64,000 bases of DNA from JBJXGE01 sp046154185 (GTDB lineage: Bacteria > Planctomycetota > UBA8108 > UBA1146 > JAJFFE01). The translations under genes and the position numbers were made by a program. The stretch covers positions 124,001-188,000 of the forward strand of contig JBJXGE010000070.1 in the NCBI GenBank assembly GCA_046154185.1. Direction: 5' to 3'. Positions 1 through 9,218 of this stretch are shown piece by piece (position 1 is the stretch's first letter; every line of letters starts with the position of its first letter). The notes under the pieces were generated by a model that was not told where the DNA came from, did no database searches, and was given only the letters and a program-made list of their open reading frames with translations.

Positions 1-1552
1 CGTGCGTGATCGCCGGAACTTGTGAGCGGCAAACCTTGAGTTTCTCAATGCCGCTGAGCCCGTCTTCCGCGCCATTGACGGCGATGCGTTTCGCCTCGCG
101 CACCGGCGCCACCAACAACATGTACGGACTGTCCTCGTTCGGACGCATTTCGAAATACTCATCGACGCGCTCACGCAACACCGTCGGCGCGAACGGCCGG
201 AAAGACTCGCGAAACTTGATCTTCAGATTCATCACCGACTGCATGTTGCGGCTACGCGCGTCGCCGATGATGCTGCGACCGCCGAGCGCGCGCGGACCAA
301 ACTCCATTCGGCCATGCATCCAGCCCACCACGTTCTCACTTGCCAATAACTCGGCGACCCGCTCGCACACTTCGTTGTCAGAGTGAAAGCGACGGTACTT
401 GGCGCCCACGCCATCCAAGTAACGCTGCACGTCGTCGTTCTTGAAGCGCGGCCCGAGCAACGAGCCGCTTTGCGCATCGCTCGCGCGTGCTTGGCGCGGC
501 TTTGCCAGCAACTGGTGCCAAACGAAGAGCGCGGCGCCCAGCGCGCCACCCGCGTCGCCGGCCGCCGGTTGGATCCACACTTGCTCAAACGGACCTTCCC
601 GCAGAATCTTGCCGTTGCCGACGCAATTGAGCGCCACTCCGCCAGCCATGCAGAGATTTTTCATTTTGGTCAGCGAGTGCAATTTGCGCGCGCAACCGAG
701 CATGGCTTTTTCCGTGACCACTTGAATCGAAGCGGCGATATCCATGTCGTCTTGCGTGACCGGCGCCTCGGGCGCACGCGCCGAGCGCCCGAACAGCGCG
801 TCAAACTTCGGCGAAGTCATGGTCAGACCTTGGCAATAATTGAAATACTGCATGTCGAGTCGAAACGAGCCATCCGCCTTGAGATCGATGATGCGCTCGA
901 GGATCAGATCGACATACTTGGGCTCGCCGTAGGGCGCTAGCCCCATGAGTTTGTACTCACCGGAATTGACTTTGAAGCCAGTGAAGTACGTGAAGGCCGA
1001 ATACAAAAGGCCCAAGGAATGCGGGAAGCGCAACTCGTGCGTGAGATCGATGCGGTTGCCGCGCCCGACACCGAAACTTGTCGTGGCCCATTCGCCTACG
1101 CCATCGAGCGTCAAAATCGCCGCCTCGTCGAAGGGCGAAGGGAAAAACGCGCTGGCCGCGTGCGACTCGTGGTGTTCCGTGAAGACGTAGCGCTTCTTGT
1201 ACGCGTTCGCCAGGCCCTTGCTCATCTCGCGCGGCAAGTAGAGTTTCTTCTTGAGCCATAACGGCATCGCCTGCACGAAACTCCGAAACCCGGCCGGCGC
1301 ATATGCCAGGTAAGTCTCGAGCAGCCGTTCGAACTTCAGGAACGGCTTATCGTAGAAAGCGACGTAGTCGAGTTGTTCCGGTTTGATGCCGACTTCGTCG
1401 AGGCAATAGTGAATGGCATGGACGGGAAACTCATGGTCGTGCTTCTTGCGGGTGAAGCGCTCTTCCTGCGCCGCGGCGACGATTTGGCCGTCGACCACCA
1501 ACGCCGCGGCGGAGTCATGATAGAAAGCGGATATTCCCAAGATCGCGGTCAT
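1..1552 (-). CDS. NodU/CmcH-type carbamoyltransferase, 3'-truncated by window edge
   Basis: About 517 codons are open from ATG 1552 to the left edge. The product starts MTAILGISAFYHDSAAAL, the classic beginning of the carbamoyltransferase (NodU/TobZ) family. Further matches are EERFTRKKHD (about 30-40), HHESHAASAFFPSPF (HxxxH metal/carbamoyl site), LDGVGEW, a GEYKLMGLAPYG block and the Sua5-like C-terminal signature HGRMEFGPRALGGRS. The family transfers a carbamoyl group from carbamoyl phosphate to a hydroxyl, usually in secondary-metabolite or exopolysaccharide tailoring. The stop codon lies outside the window. An SGNH hydrolase gene lies upstream on the same strand with a 183-nt gap, a pairing seen in polysaccharide loci. 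The family call is secure; the substrate is unknown. Confidence 0.93.
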   Translation of the reverse strand, partial: MTAILGISAFYHDSAAALVVDGQIVAAAQEERFTRKKHDHEFPVHAIHYCLDEVGIKPEQLDYVAFYDKPFLKFERLLETYLAYAPAGFRSFVQAMPLWLKKKLYLPREMSKGLANAYKKRYVFTEHHESHAASAFFPSPFDEAAILTLDGVGEWATTSFGVGRGNRIDLTHELRFPHSLGLLYSAFTYFTGFKVNSGEYKLMGLAPYGEPKYVDLILERIIDLKADGSFRLDMQYFNYCQGLTMTSPKFDALFGRSARAPEAPVTQDDMDIAASIQVVTEKAMLGCARKLHSLTKMKNLCMAGGVALNCVGNGKILREGPFEQVWIQPAAGDAGGALGAALFVWHQLLAKPRQARASDAQSGSLLGPRFKNDDVQRYLDGVGAKYRRFHSDNEVCERVAELLASENVVGWMHGRMEFGPRALGGRSIIGDARSRNMQSVMNLKIKFRESFRPFAPTVLRERVDEYFEMRPNEDSPYMLLVAPVREAKRIAVNGAEDGLSGIEKLKVCRSQVPAITH

Positions 1553-1735
1553 GAGTCCTCATCGAATGGCTGGCAAAACGCGAAGCAGTCTGCACTCCGC
1601 GCTGCGCGACAGAATCTGGGCCGCTCTCGTGTATCGTAATGTCCCCCGGAAATGTGGCCCCGAAGTATACCGGACGACTCGCGGACAACACAATCGGCGC
1701 ATGATCGCGCGCCCAAGTGTCTCGCCCTGCCAAGA

Positions 1736-2938
1736 CTAACGCATGGATTCGAGGATCGCCTTGGCGACGCCAGCCGCGCCGCCAGCGGACAAGTGCTCGT
1801 CGTGAGCGAAGTAGTCGTCGGACCCGAGTAAGTCTCGAACCTCGACGACCTGAATCGCTCGTTGCTTCAGTTCCGCGACGCCCAGCGCGAGCGGCGTCGA
1901 ATAGCGTTTCATAGCGCACTCCGCGCGCGTCGGGATGACGACAACCGCGAACTGCTGTCCGCGGGCCTGCGCCAGCTCTTGCATGGCCGCCGCGTGCTGC
2001 ACGGCCGCGCGAACACAGCTCTCATCAAACTGTTCCGGCCGGCCGCTCACCAACACGCGATCGAGATGGCTGAAGGCGCCGACCCGTTCCCGCAAGCCGT
2101 GCAACACCAACACTTGCTTGAGAACCTTGGGCCAGGAGGCGCGCGGATCTCGTTGCGCTTCCGCGAGTTTCTCGCGCTGCTCGTCGTCACTGAACGGCGT
2201 TCCGTCCGGTCGGTTTCGAAGCACAATCAGTCCTTCAAACGCCGCGTGGATCGCCTTGCGGCAGTTGTCGTGCCGCAGATCGTTGTTGAACAGCAAGTAG
2301 AAAGTATGCGTCGGCGACCACGCCGATCGTTCGCGATAGTGCTCGAGCGTGTCCTCCGGGCCATAACCCGGAACGCCCAAGTTGTAACTCGCGATGTTGC
2401 CAGAAGACATCTGCTCGAGCTGGCGATCGATCGTGTCCTCAGCGCGCAGTCCCCAGCCGAACGCGAAAGAATCTCCCAGCAGCAGCACGCGTCGTTCGGC
2501 GGCGGCGTGCTCGGCGGGCAATGAATCGCGATCGCCGATCGCATTGATCTCGATCGGGACCGACAGTAAGCCGTCTTCGTGCCGACCTCGATAACCAGGC
2601 GTTAGCTCATAGCCGCCCCAATTCGCAGGTTGAACGAAGCCGCGCAACGACCACAGCGGATTCTTCGTCGCGCGCGGCGGAGCAAGAACCCACAGCGCGA
2701 GCACCTCTAGAAACAACAACGCGATATACATCGAAACCGCAACGCATGCGATTCGCACGTAAAGACGCCGTGCGCGGCCGCGCACGACGCCGAGCAGCGC
2801 GACACCGACGCCAAGCCCGATCAACAGCAGTTGCCCGGTACCAAATCCAGGCGCGCTTCCGGTCACGAGCGAATCAAAAAACACGCCGACGAGCACGAGC
2901 GAAATGCCGACCCCTCGGAATAGCCACTGAGTGAGCAA
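1736..2938 (-). CDS. membrane-anchored SGNH/GDSL-like hydrolase
   Basis: 400 residues. The N-terminus holds three hydrophobic segments (roughly 7-25, 36-50 and 60-87), then an exported domain. SGNH blocks are visible: LLLGDSFAFGWG (block I, catalytic Ser), NLGVPGYGPED (block II Gly), LFNNDLRHD (block III Asn) and HDEHLSAGG near the C-terminus (Asp/His pair). Such proteins act as esterases or acyl transferases on cell-surface glycans. The gene lies just upstream of the carbamoyltransferase in the same direction, so a joint role in decorating a polysaccharide is inferred. The start is the first ATG, followed directly by a hydrophobic segment. Confidence 0.8.
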   Translation of the reverse strand: MLTQWLFRGVGISLVLVGVFFDSLVTGSAPGFGTGQLLLIGLGVGVALLGVVRGRARRLYVRIACVAVSMYIALLFLEVLALWVLAPPRATKNPLWSLRGFVQPANWGGYELTPGYRGRHEDGLLSVPIEINAIGDRDSLPAEHAAAERRVLLLGDSFAFGWGLRAEDTIDRQLEQMSSGNIASYNLGVPGYGPEDTLEHYRERSAWSPTHTFYLLFNNDLRHDNCRKAIHAAFEGLIVLRNRPDGTPFSDDEQREKLAEAQRDPRASWPKVLKQVLVLHGLRERVGAFSHLDRVLVSGRPEQFDESCVRAAVQHAAAMQELAQARGQQFAVVVIPTRAECAMKRYSTPLALGVAELKQRAIQVVEVRDLLGSDDYFAHDEHLSAGGAAGVAKAILESMR

Positions 2939-3137
2939 GCGCGTTCCTTGTCCGATGCGATCTGCTGCTGTAACGGCCGGTTCGCGCGTCGACGTCCGTA
3001 TGAACCGACGATTAAGACGCGACTAGTAATATCGCAAACGAAGTCGCAAGGCGATTGAGATTTGTGGACGGAGTCGAACCTCCGCCGCTACCGAGCCGTT
3101 GCAGTTTTGCACCTGACGGGCGAGAATCCGCGCCGCT

Positions 3138-3161
3138 GGATAAACGCGGTTATCCGTTTTT
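3138..3161 (+). terminator. weak terminator-like hairpin upstream of the TSP3 gene
   Basis: GGATAA (3138-3143) pairs with TTATCC (3150-3155) around a 6-nt loop and is followed by GTTTTT. It sits in the 268-nt gap between a minus-strand gene and the plus-strand gene at 3207, so it could equally be a 5'-UTR hairpin. The stem is short and AT-rich. Nothing else convincing was seen in 2939-3206 apart from the Shine-Dalgarno sequence at 3195-3200. Confidence 0.25.
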
Positions 3162-3206
3162 CAACGGTCGACGGGCGAATGAGCGGCTTGATCTAGGAGG
3201 TTTGGC

Positions 3207-4382
3207 GTGCGTACGCAAGCGTGGGGTTGGATTTTGCTCATCGTTTTCGCGCTCGTAACGCCGAGCTTTGCCCAAATCGACCCAACAATCGACTCCGACC
3301 TCGATGGCGTCAACGATATTTTCGAGGACTTGAATGCCGATGGCGACCTGTCCAACGATGACACCGATGGCGACTTGAACCCGAATTTTCACGATCCAGA
3401 CGACGACGACGACACGGTGCCAACACTGCTCGAAGCCGTGGGATTTCTCGACACTGACGGCGACGGTTATCCCAATTACATAGATCTGGACGACGACGAG
3501 GATGGCGTGAATTCGCGCGATGAGGATCCAAACCAAAATGGGCAGATCCTCGACGATGACTCCGACGGCGACGGCCTGCCCAACTATCTCGACGCGGATG
3601 ATGATGGCGACACCGTACCGACAGTCTTGGAAGCGGTGGACCTCATTGATACCGACCAGGATAGCGTCGCGGATTATCTCGACGACGACGACGACGGTGA
3701 TCGCGTGCTTACGATGATCGAAGCGCTCGTGCTCGTAGATACGGATGGCGACGGCGTTGCCAACTACCTCGATTCCGACGACGACAACGACAGCGTCCAG
3801 ACGTTCGAAGAAGACCCGAATCTGTCAGGTCTCGCAATCGACGACGACAGTGACGGCGACGGGATCGCGGACTATCTCGATAGCGATGACGATGGAGACA
3901 CTATTCCAACCATCGCCGAAGATGCCGACGGCAGCGGCTCAGCGCTCGATGACGACACCGACGGCGACGGCCTGCTCAACTATCTCGACGTCGATAGCGA
4001 CAACGACTTCGCGCTCGACGCCGTCGACAATTGCCCGCTGTCGTTTAATCCCGGCCAAGACGACATCGATGGCGACAGCATCGGCGATGCGTGCGATGCG
4101 GACACGGTCTATTTCATACGCGGCGATTCCAATCGGGACGGCATCGTCAACTTGGCCGACCCCATTCACATCATCATTTTTCAGTTCGGCGGCGGCACAA
4201 TTTTTTGCCGCGACGCGAGTGACGCCAACGACGACGACGGCATCGACATAGGCGACGCGATCTGGCTCATGAACTATACGGTCGGGCTCGGCGGTCCGCC
4301 GCCGCCGCCGCCATTTCTCGGTTGCGGCCTCGACCCCACGCAGGATCTACTCAACTGCGCGAGCTATCCCGTGTGCATATGA
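3207..4382 (+). CDS. secreted Asp-rich TSP3-repeat protein with C-terminal dockerin-like module
   Basis: 391 residues. A GTG start is chosen because AGGAGG (3195-3200) lies 6 nt upstream and a signal peptide ending PSFAQ follows directly. Residues about 25-290 are thrombospondin type 3-like calcium-binding repeats of the form DTDGDGLPNYLDxDDDGD, repeated about nine times and extremely rich in Asp. Residues about 300-391 form a dockerin-like pair (RGDSNRDGIVNLAD and DANDDDGIDIGDA), then GCGLDPT, LNC and a terminal Cys. The product is probably a calcium-stabilised surface or matrix protein. Its 3' end faces dnaJ with a 16-nt gap. Confidence 0.85.
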   Translation: MRTQAWGWILLIVFALVTPSFAQIDPTIDSDLDGVNDIFEDLNADGDLSNDDTDGDLNPNFHDPDDDDDTVPTLLEAVGFLDTDGDGYPNYIDLDDDEDGVNSRDEDPNQNGQILDDDSDGDGLPNYLDADDDGDTVPTVLEAVDLIDTDQDSVADYLDDDDDGDRVLTMIEALVLVDTDGDGVANYLDSDDDNDSVQTFEEDPNLSGLAIDDDSDGDGIADYLDSDDDGDTIPTIAEDADGSGSALDDDTDGDGLLNYLDVDSDNDFALDAVDNCPLSFNPGQDDIDGDSIGDACDADTVYFIRGDSNRDGIVNLADPIHIIIFQFGGGTIFCRDASDANDDDGIDIGDAIWLMNYTVGLGGPPPPPPFLGCGLDPTQDLLNCASYPVCI

Positions 4383-4398
4383 GCGTTCGCGCGCTACC

Positions 4399-5475
4399 TC
4401 AGGAAATTGGCGTCCCGAGTTCGGCATACAGGCGCCGCTCGCGCTCGCTCAGCACCTTCGGCACAACGATCATGACTTGTGCGAGATGATCGCCGCCGGC
4501 GATACCCTGGCCCTTTAATCGCAGACGCTGACCGGACGATGTACCGGGCGGCACCGTGACGATCGTCTCGCCTTGGATCGTCTCCACCGTCACCTTGCCG
4601 CCGAGCACGGCCGTCGTCACGGGCACGGAAACGTTGCTCACGATGTTCTTGCCGTCTCGTGTGAACTTGGCGTCCGACGCAATCGTCACGTGCACGAGCA
4701 AGTCGCCGGCCGCGCCGCCCGCCGCGCCGGCGCCGCCGAGCCCCTTGAGTCGCAACGTCGCGCCGCTCTCGATCCCCGCGGGAATAGTGATCGCAATTCG
4801 CCGCGTCTTCTCAATCAGACCTGTGCCGCCACATTGATCGCACAGCGTTCCTTGCGCGCGACCCGTGCCGCGGCAATCGTCGCAGCCCTGCGTCACCGTA
4901 AAAAGTTGCCCGGCTTCGCGATTGCGCGCCGTCACTCGACCGCTCCCGCCACAGGTCGGACACGCGCGCGCACCGCCACGCGCCCCCTCCCCGCCGCAGC
5001 CTTCGCACACGACTGGTCCCGTCAGACTCACATCGACTTTGCCGCCGCGCGCAGCCGTCAAGAAGTCGACCGTCAGTTCCGTCTCGACATCGCGCCCCGG
5101 TCGCTGCGTCGCTCTTTGCCGATGAAAAGTCTCGCCGAAGTCGCCGCCGAAAATGTCGCCGAAGCGACTGAGGATGTCCTCCATCGACATCGAGCGATCA
5201 GCACGCTCCCAGTCGGCATCGTCGCCGGCCGCCGCGCGCTCCGCGCCGCTTCGCCGCGCCGCGCCGCCCTTGAGAACTGCGTCATACTCGGCGCGCTTTT
5301 GCGGCGCTGACAAAGTCTCGTAGGCCACCGCCAGTTCCTTGAACCGCGTTTCCGCATCCTTGTTGCCTTTGTTCTTGTCGGGATGATGCTTTAGCGCCAA
5401 CTTTCTATAGGCCTTCTTGATCTCGTCGTCGGTCGCATCTTGCTTCACGCCCAAGACGTCATAGTAGTTTCTCAA
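4399..5475 (-). CDS. dnaJ: DnaJ-type co-chaperone (Hsp40)
   Basis: 358 residues, beginning MRNYYDVLGV. The J domain (1-65) has HPD at 31-33. A charged linker follows with a FGDIFGGDFGETF segment. Four zinc-finger CxxCxGxG repeats have Cys at about 157/160, 172/175, 198/201 and 212/215, and the C-terminal substrate-binding domain completes the family layout. It would stimulate DnaK. The TTG start at 5475 is preferred because its TTG shares bases with the TGA stop of the upstream Hsp20-like gene (TTGA, 5472-5475), GGAGAGG lies 10 nt upstream, and it gives the exact family N-terminus. An in-frame ATG at 5724 would add 83 atypical Arg-rich residues inside the neighbouring gene. Confidence 0.92.
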   Translation of the reverse strand: MRNYYDVLGVKQDATDDEIKKAYRKLALKHHPDKNKGNKDAETRFKELAVAYETLSAPQKRAEYDAVLKGGAARRSGAERAAAGDDADWERADRSMSMEDILSRFGDIFGGDFGETFHRQRATQRPGRDVETELTVDFLTAARGGKVDVSLTGPVVCEGCGGEGARGGARACPTCGGSGRVTARNREAGQLFTVTQGCDDCRGTGRAQGTLCDQCGGTGLIEKTRRIAITIPAGIESGATLRLKGLGGAGAAGGAAGDLLVHVTIASDAKFTRDGKNIVSNVSVPVTTAVLGGKVTVETIQGETIVTVPPGTSSGQRLRLKGQGIAGGDHLAQVMIVVPKVLSERERRLYAELGTPIS

Positions 5476-5840
5476 CGACGGCCCGCCTCTCCACCACGAC
5501 TCGCCAATGAGATTTCGAGATAGCCGTTCTCGTACCGAAAGAGCGCACGAGCGCGCGCAAACTCGGCCGGCACCGGCAACAATCCGAGCAACAACTCGCG
5601 CCTGCGTGCGTGGCGTTGCGCGCGAACGACGATGAGATCCGCGAGCACTTCGATATCGATATCCGGCTCGTCGACATCTTCGACGGCCACGTGCCAGCGA
5701 AGCACTCCCGCCGCGAATGTCCAATGCGTGGCGAGTTCGACGGTCTCGGGCCGTTCGCGCACAAGCGCCTGATGGCGAGAGCGCAATTGCTGAATTTCAA
5801 CCCGCAGTTGCGCGAAACTATCGGACGCCGAGTCGGTCAC
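5472..5840 (-). CDS. Hsp20/alpha-crystallin-like small protein
   Basis: 122 residues from GTG 5840. AAGGAGG (5848-5854) is 7 nt from this GTG but only 1 nt from the ATG at 5846, so GTG is preferred. A short helical N-terminus (QLRVEIQQLRSRHQAL) precedes an alpha-crystallin-like domain: a Trp followed by VAVEDVDEPDIDIEVLADLIVVRAQR, then LFRYENGYLEISL near the end, the G-x-L-x-I position of Hsp20. The domain is diverged and lacks the usual A-x-x-x-n-G-V-L sequence. It is translationally coupled to dnaJ, which supports a chaperone role. Confidence 0.7.
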   Translation of the reverse strand: MTDSASDSFAQLRVEIQQLRSRHQALVRERPETVELATHWTFAAGVLRWHVAVEDVDEPDIDIEVLADLIVVRAQRHARRRELLLGLLPVPAEFARARALFRYENGYLEISLASRGGEAGRR

Positions 5841-5953
5841 GGGCATTCCTCCTTGCTCGAGCGAACTCGTGGGCTCGCCGCTCATCGCTTCCCGCGCACA
5901 TATATATAGGAAAGCAAAGCGCCTGCCAGCCGCTTTCCGCGCCGGGGGATCCG

Positions 5954-7171
5954 TTGGAAGCGCATGTTTTGCCGACACTTCCGATCAACTGGCTCGACCG
6001 CGGTAAATCGCTGTCGGCTGGCGACTCGCCTTCGTATCCCGTCGTCGCGGTCACCGGCCCGCGCCAGTCTGGAAAAACTACCCTCTGCCGCCATACGTTT
6101 CCGGATCATGCATACGTCACACTCGAGGCTCAAGACGTGAACGCCTACGCGCGCAGTGATCCGCGCGGGTTTCTCGGCGAGTTTGCTCAGGGTGCCATTC
6201 TCGACGAAATACAAAACGCACCGGAATTGCTCGGCTACATTCAGGAGCGCGTTGACCGGGATCCAGCTCGCGGTCGCTTTGTGCTGACCGGATCGCAACA
6301 CTTTGGTCTAACCGCACAGATCTCGCAATCGCTCGCTGGCCGAGTCGGAATTGCGCGATTGCTGCCGCCGAGTTTTGACAAACTCAGTCGTTTCAAAAAC
6401 GCGCCGGCTGATCTCTTCGCCACACTGTGGTCCGGAAGCTATCCTCGAATCTTCGACGCCGAAATTCCGCCCGAACAGTGGCTACGAGATTACTTCTCGA
6501 CATACGTGCAGCGCGACGTACGCCAAGTCATGAATGTCGGCGACTTGACGACGTTTTCAACCTTCGTGCGCGTGTGCGCAGGTCGCACGGCTTGCGAAGC
6601 AAACCTATCCGGCATCGCGTCCGACGTCGGCGTGTCTCATCACACGATCGGCGCCTGGCTGTCCGTGCTCGAAACCAGTTTCTTGACGCTGCAGATCCCG
6701 TCCTTCCACGCGAATGTTCGCAAGAAATCTATCAAGGCGCCGAAAATGCACTTTGTCGACTCCGGACTCGTATGCTGGTTGCTCGGCATTCGTAGTCCAA
6801 CTGAACTCCGCCACCACCCCTTGCGCGGCGCAATTTTTGAGAGTTGGGTCGCGAGCGAACTCTACAAACTTTTTGCGCACTCGAATCTCGATCCGCAGAT
6901 TCACCATTATCGGGCTGCGCGTGGCGTCGAAATCGATCTCATACTGGACGCCGGCGCGAAACTCGGTCTCGTTGAAGTCAAATCAGGCGCGACGATCGAC
7001 AGCAGCTACTTCAAGGCGTTTGAGGCGTTTCGAGAATCGGGAGAATTCTCTAATAAGACGATCGAAACCTTTCTGGTGTATGGCGGAGTGGCGGCACAAA
7101 GTCGCACGTCGACGGCCGTCGTGCCGTGGCGCAGTATCCGGCAAGTTTTCGAGCGGGTGGTTGCAGTCTGA
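5954..7171 (+). CDS. AAA_14 / DUF4143 ATP-binding protein
   Basis: About 405 residues. Walker A is GPRQSGKTT (about 35-43), followed by the AAA_14 Walker B block GAILDEIQNAPELL and the sensor-like LTGSQHF. The C-terminal DUF4143 half has RDYFSTYVQRDVRQVMNVGDL, FVDSGLVCWLLG, GAIFESWVASELYK and the nuclease-like EIDLILDAG...LVEVKSG motif. This widespread family has no settled function; it is often found as stand-alone accessory genes. The reading frame is open back to 5717, but that part is antisense to the Hsp20-like gene, so a TTG near 5954 after GGGGGA was chosen. The exact start is uncertain. It is divergent from the chaperone pair. Confidence 0.85.
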   Translation: MEAHVLPTLPINWLDRGKSLSAGDSPSYPVVAVTGPRQSGKTTLCRHTFPDHAYVTLEAQDVNAYARSDPRGFLGEFAQGAILDEIQNAPELLGYIQERVDRDPARGRFVLTGSQHFGLTAQISQSLAGRVGIARLLPPSFDKLSRFKNAPADLFATLWSGSYPRIFDAEIPPEQWLRDYFSTYVQRDVRQVMNVGDLTTFSTFVRVCAGRTACEANLSGIASDVGVSHHTIGAWLSVLETSFLTLQIPSFHANVRKKSIKAPKMHFVDSGLVCWLLGIRSPTELRHHPLRGAIFESWVASELYKLFAHSNLDPQIHHYRAARGVEIDLILDAGAKLGLVEVKSGATIDSSYFKAFEAFRESGEFSNKTIETFLVYGGVAAQSRTSTAVVPWRSIRQVFERVVAV

Positions 7172-7228
7172 CGGCTCGGGAATTGTCCGCCAGCAAACTG
7201 CGAACCCGAGTTGGGCGACTTGATTGAA

Positions 7229-8656
7229 TCATCCAGTGGGACTAGATCCAGACGCCACGTTCTCAGCCATGCGCCGCGCCACGATGGTCTCAGGCCGTAA
7301 GAACACGAGCACTGTCAGCGGCACGATCGCCAGGAAACCTGCCAAAACGTAGAAGTCGGAATGTGCGAACTGCACGTCGTTCAGCAGCGACCAATTGTTG
7401 AGGCGATTGAGCCACGCGCCGGTTGCGTGCCCCAAGTTGTTCATCGCCATGTACAAGGTGAACTGCGTCGCCGCGGCGCGCGTCCACGAGATATTCATGT
7501 AGAGCGAGAACAAACAAACCGTCGTGAAAGCGAAGGAGCCTTTGAAGAGTGGCAACAGCAAGGTCTGTGGATAGTTCTCGTGTCGCCAATACTCTGAGCT
7601 CAAGCCGAAGGTCAGTAAGACGAGAGAAGTCAGCACCATGCCGCAGCCCGCCATCCGGCGACGGCCAAGGAAGTCACAAAGCACGCCGCCGAGTAACGCA
7701 CCGCACAACTGGCCAAGCGTTCCCCACGTGCCTTCCCGTTGGGAGAATTTTTGCGAGGTCCAGCCAAAGTCCTGCACGAACAGGTCGGTCGTGAGCGGCA
7801 CATACAGTCCCTCGCAAAGCGGCACGGTCATCGCCATCAAGACGGCGAGCGCCGTGGTCCGCGTTGACAAGGCGCGCTTGAGTTCGCGCACGACGCCGAT
7901 CATTCCGCCCGGCAGTAGTCGCTGCGCAACCACCAGAGTCGCGTCTGCGCCGCGACTCCATGGCGTGAGCCGCTCGCCCGCGCGCTCGCGCAGGGCAACG
8001 ACGAGTCCCATGATCGCGATCACCGTCAGCGCTTGCAGCAAAACCGCCGTCTCGATCCCGTAGCTCGACATCAGCGTGCCAAGCCCCGCGCCACCAACGC
8101 CGATGCCGGCGAGCTTCGAGCCCCACATGAACCCGTTGACTCGCCCCCGCTCGCCATCTTCGAGCAGGTCGACCGCAAGCGCATCCGTCGCGACATCTTG
8201 GAGCGACGCGAAGCAGTTGTGAATGAAGAAGACCCATTTGAGATAAGCGAGAGTCGTGTCGCGACCCAAGTCGCCCGTTGACCAAACCCCGAGCAACGTC
8301 GCCGCCATACCGAACTGCGCGAATAAGATCCACGGACGTCGAATGCCGAATGCCGGCAGGCGAAGCGCGTCGATCATCGGCGCCCAGATGAACTTGAAGG
8401 TCCACGGCAAGATCACCATCGCGACCAAACCGGACGTCGCCTCTTTCGGATGGCCGGCCTCGCTCAACTTGGCGAGCAGCGCAATCGTCGCAAAGCCGTA
8501 GGGAAATCCCTGCGCGAAATAAAGGAGACACAATAGCGCCGTGCGCAGTGTGCAATCGTCGGCGAGAAATAAACCTCGTGAGCCTATCGCGTGCAGCTCG
8601 ACACTTCCTCTCCGCGCAATTGCTAGTTGTGGGTTTCCTACTCGTCCGTTCGCCAA
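7229..8656 (-). CDS. AmpG-like MFS permease
   Basis: Up to 475 residues with about 12 hydrophobic segments. The segment ALLCLLYFAQGFPYGF, followed by PWTFKFIWAPMIDALRLP and ASLQDVATDALAVDLL, is the AmpG / PAT-family pattern (import of anhydromuropeptides or acetyl-CoA-like solutes). The second half keeps GQLCGALLGGVLCDFLGRRRM and an aromatic-rich segment before the last helices. The longest reading frame begins at a TTG (8656) without a good ribosome site, and family members usually start just before the first helix, so the true start is probably about 30 codons further in. The substrate is inferred from the family only. Confidence 0.82.
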   Translation of the reverse strand: MANGRVGNPQLAIARRGSVELHAIGSRGLFLADDCTLRTALLCLLYFAQGFPYGFATIALLAKLSEAGHPKEATSGLVAMVILPWTFKFIWAPMIDALRLPAFGIRRPWILFAQFGMAATLLGVWSTGDLGRDTTLAYLKWVFFIHNCFASLQDVATDALAVDLLEDGERGRVNGFMWGSKLAGIGVGGAGLGTLMSSYGIETAVLLQALTVIAIMGLVVALRERAGERLTPWSRGADATLVVAQRLLPGGMIGVVRELKRALSTRTTALAVLMAMTVPLCEGLYVPLTTDLFVQDFGWTSQKFSQREGTWGTLGQLCGALLGGVLCDFLGRRRMAGCGMVLTSLVLLTFGLSSEYWRHENYPQTLLLPLFKGSFAFTTVCLFSLYMNISWTRAAATQFTLYMAMNNLGHATGAWLNRLNNWSLLNDVQFAHSDFYVLAGFLAIVPLTVLVFLRPETIVARRMAENVASGSSPTG

Positions 8657-9218
8657 CGATCGTCGCCGGCACTTGCCAGAAACACAAGCTCAGCCACAAG
8701 CCCGCGAACATCCGTGAGGAGAATTCAGCTTCTTGAACCGTGGCGCTTTATCGTGCAACACTCTCGCACGCGGGAAACGTCCACCACCGGCAATGCGCGA
8801 CTTCGTGCAGAAGGCGCAGTCATTCGAGGAGAATCCGGAAGGCGAGTTCTTCGGATACAACTCTGCAGCAAACGCTGGAGCCCTTCGAGAACGCCGAGTG
8901 GTTTCAACTTTGTCCTCGTGCAAAGATGAACGCCGATTGGTTCACCGCTGGACCGCCAGCGTGTCGCGCGGAGAAGATGCCGGCACTCAAGTTGCCGACT
9001 ACTGGCTCGCGCAAGCCTGGGTCTCAAGAAAGTCTGTCGATGTCGTCACCAGTAACAATTTCACCGGCGTCGACTCTCGTTCGATTGCGGACAAGTCGCG
9101 CTATAGAGCCAAAAACCAGTAGCACCTGCCAATTGCGTTCCAACCGCTTGGGCGAGGTCTAGATCATCCCTGGTTTGCTGAGCGGATACGAGCATGACGA
9201 GTGAGGGAAGTCACGCCC
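8657..9218. other. 562-nt stretch with no supported gene
   Basis: Several short overlapping reading frames exist on the plus strand (for example 8733-9122, TTG start). None shows a recognisable domain, and none has a well-spaced ribosome site. GAATTC and GAGGAG occur near 8717-8725 but 11 nt from the TTG. No tRNA, strong hairpin or repeat was seen. It may hold regulatory sequence for the permease or a decayed gene. Confidence 0.4.

Noticed and set aside
3060..3125. tRNA-like T-arm on the minus strand (GGTTCGACTCC) in the intergenic region
   Set aside because: The T stem pairs only with a 6-nt loop, no matching acceptor strand exists within 100 nt, and the D-like and anticodon-like pieces are in the wrong order.
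4399..5724. 441-residue DnaJ from ATG 5724
   Set aside because: The extra 83 residues are Arg-rich, lie across the Hsp20-like gene and precede an exact family start at TTG 5475 with a ribosome site.
8733..9122. 129-residue frame, TTG start
   Set aside because: No domain, poor ribosome spacing, and an overlapping frame of similar length looks equally protein-like.
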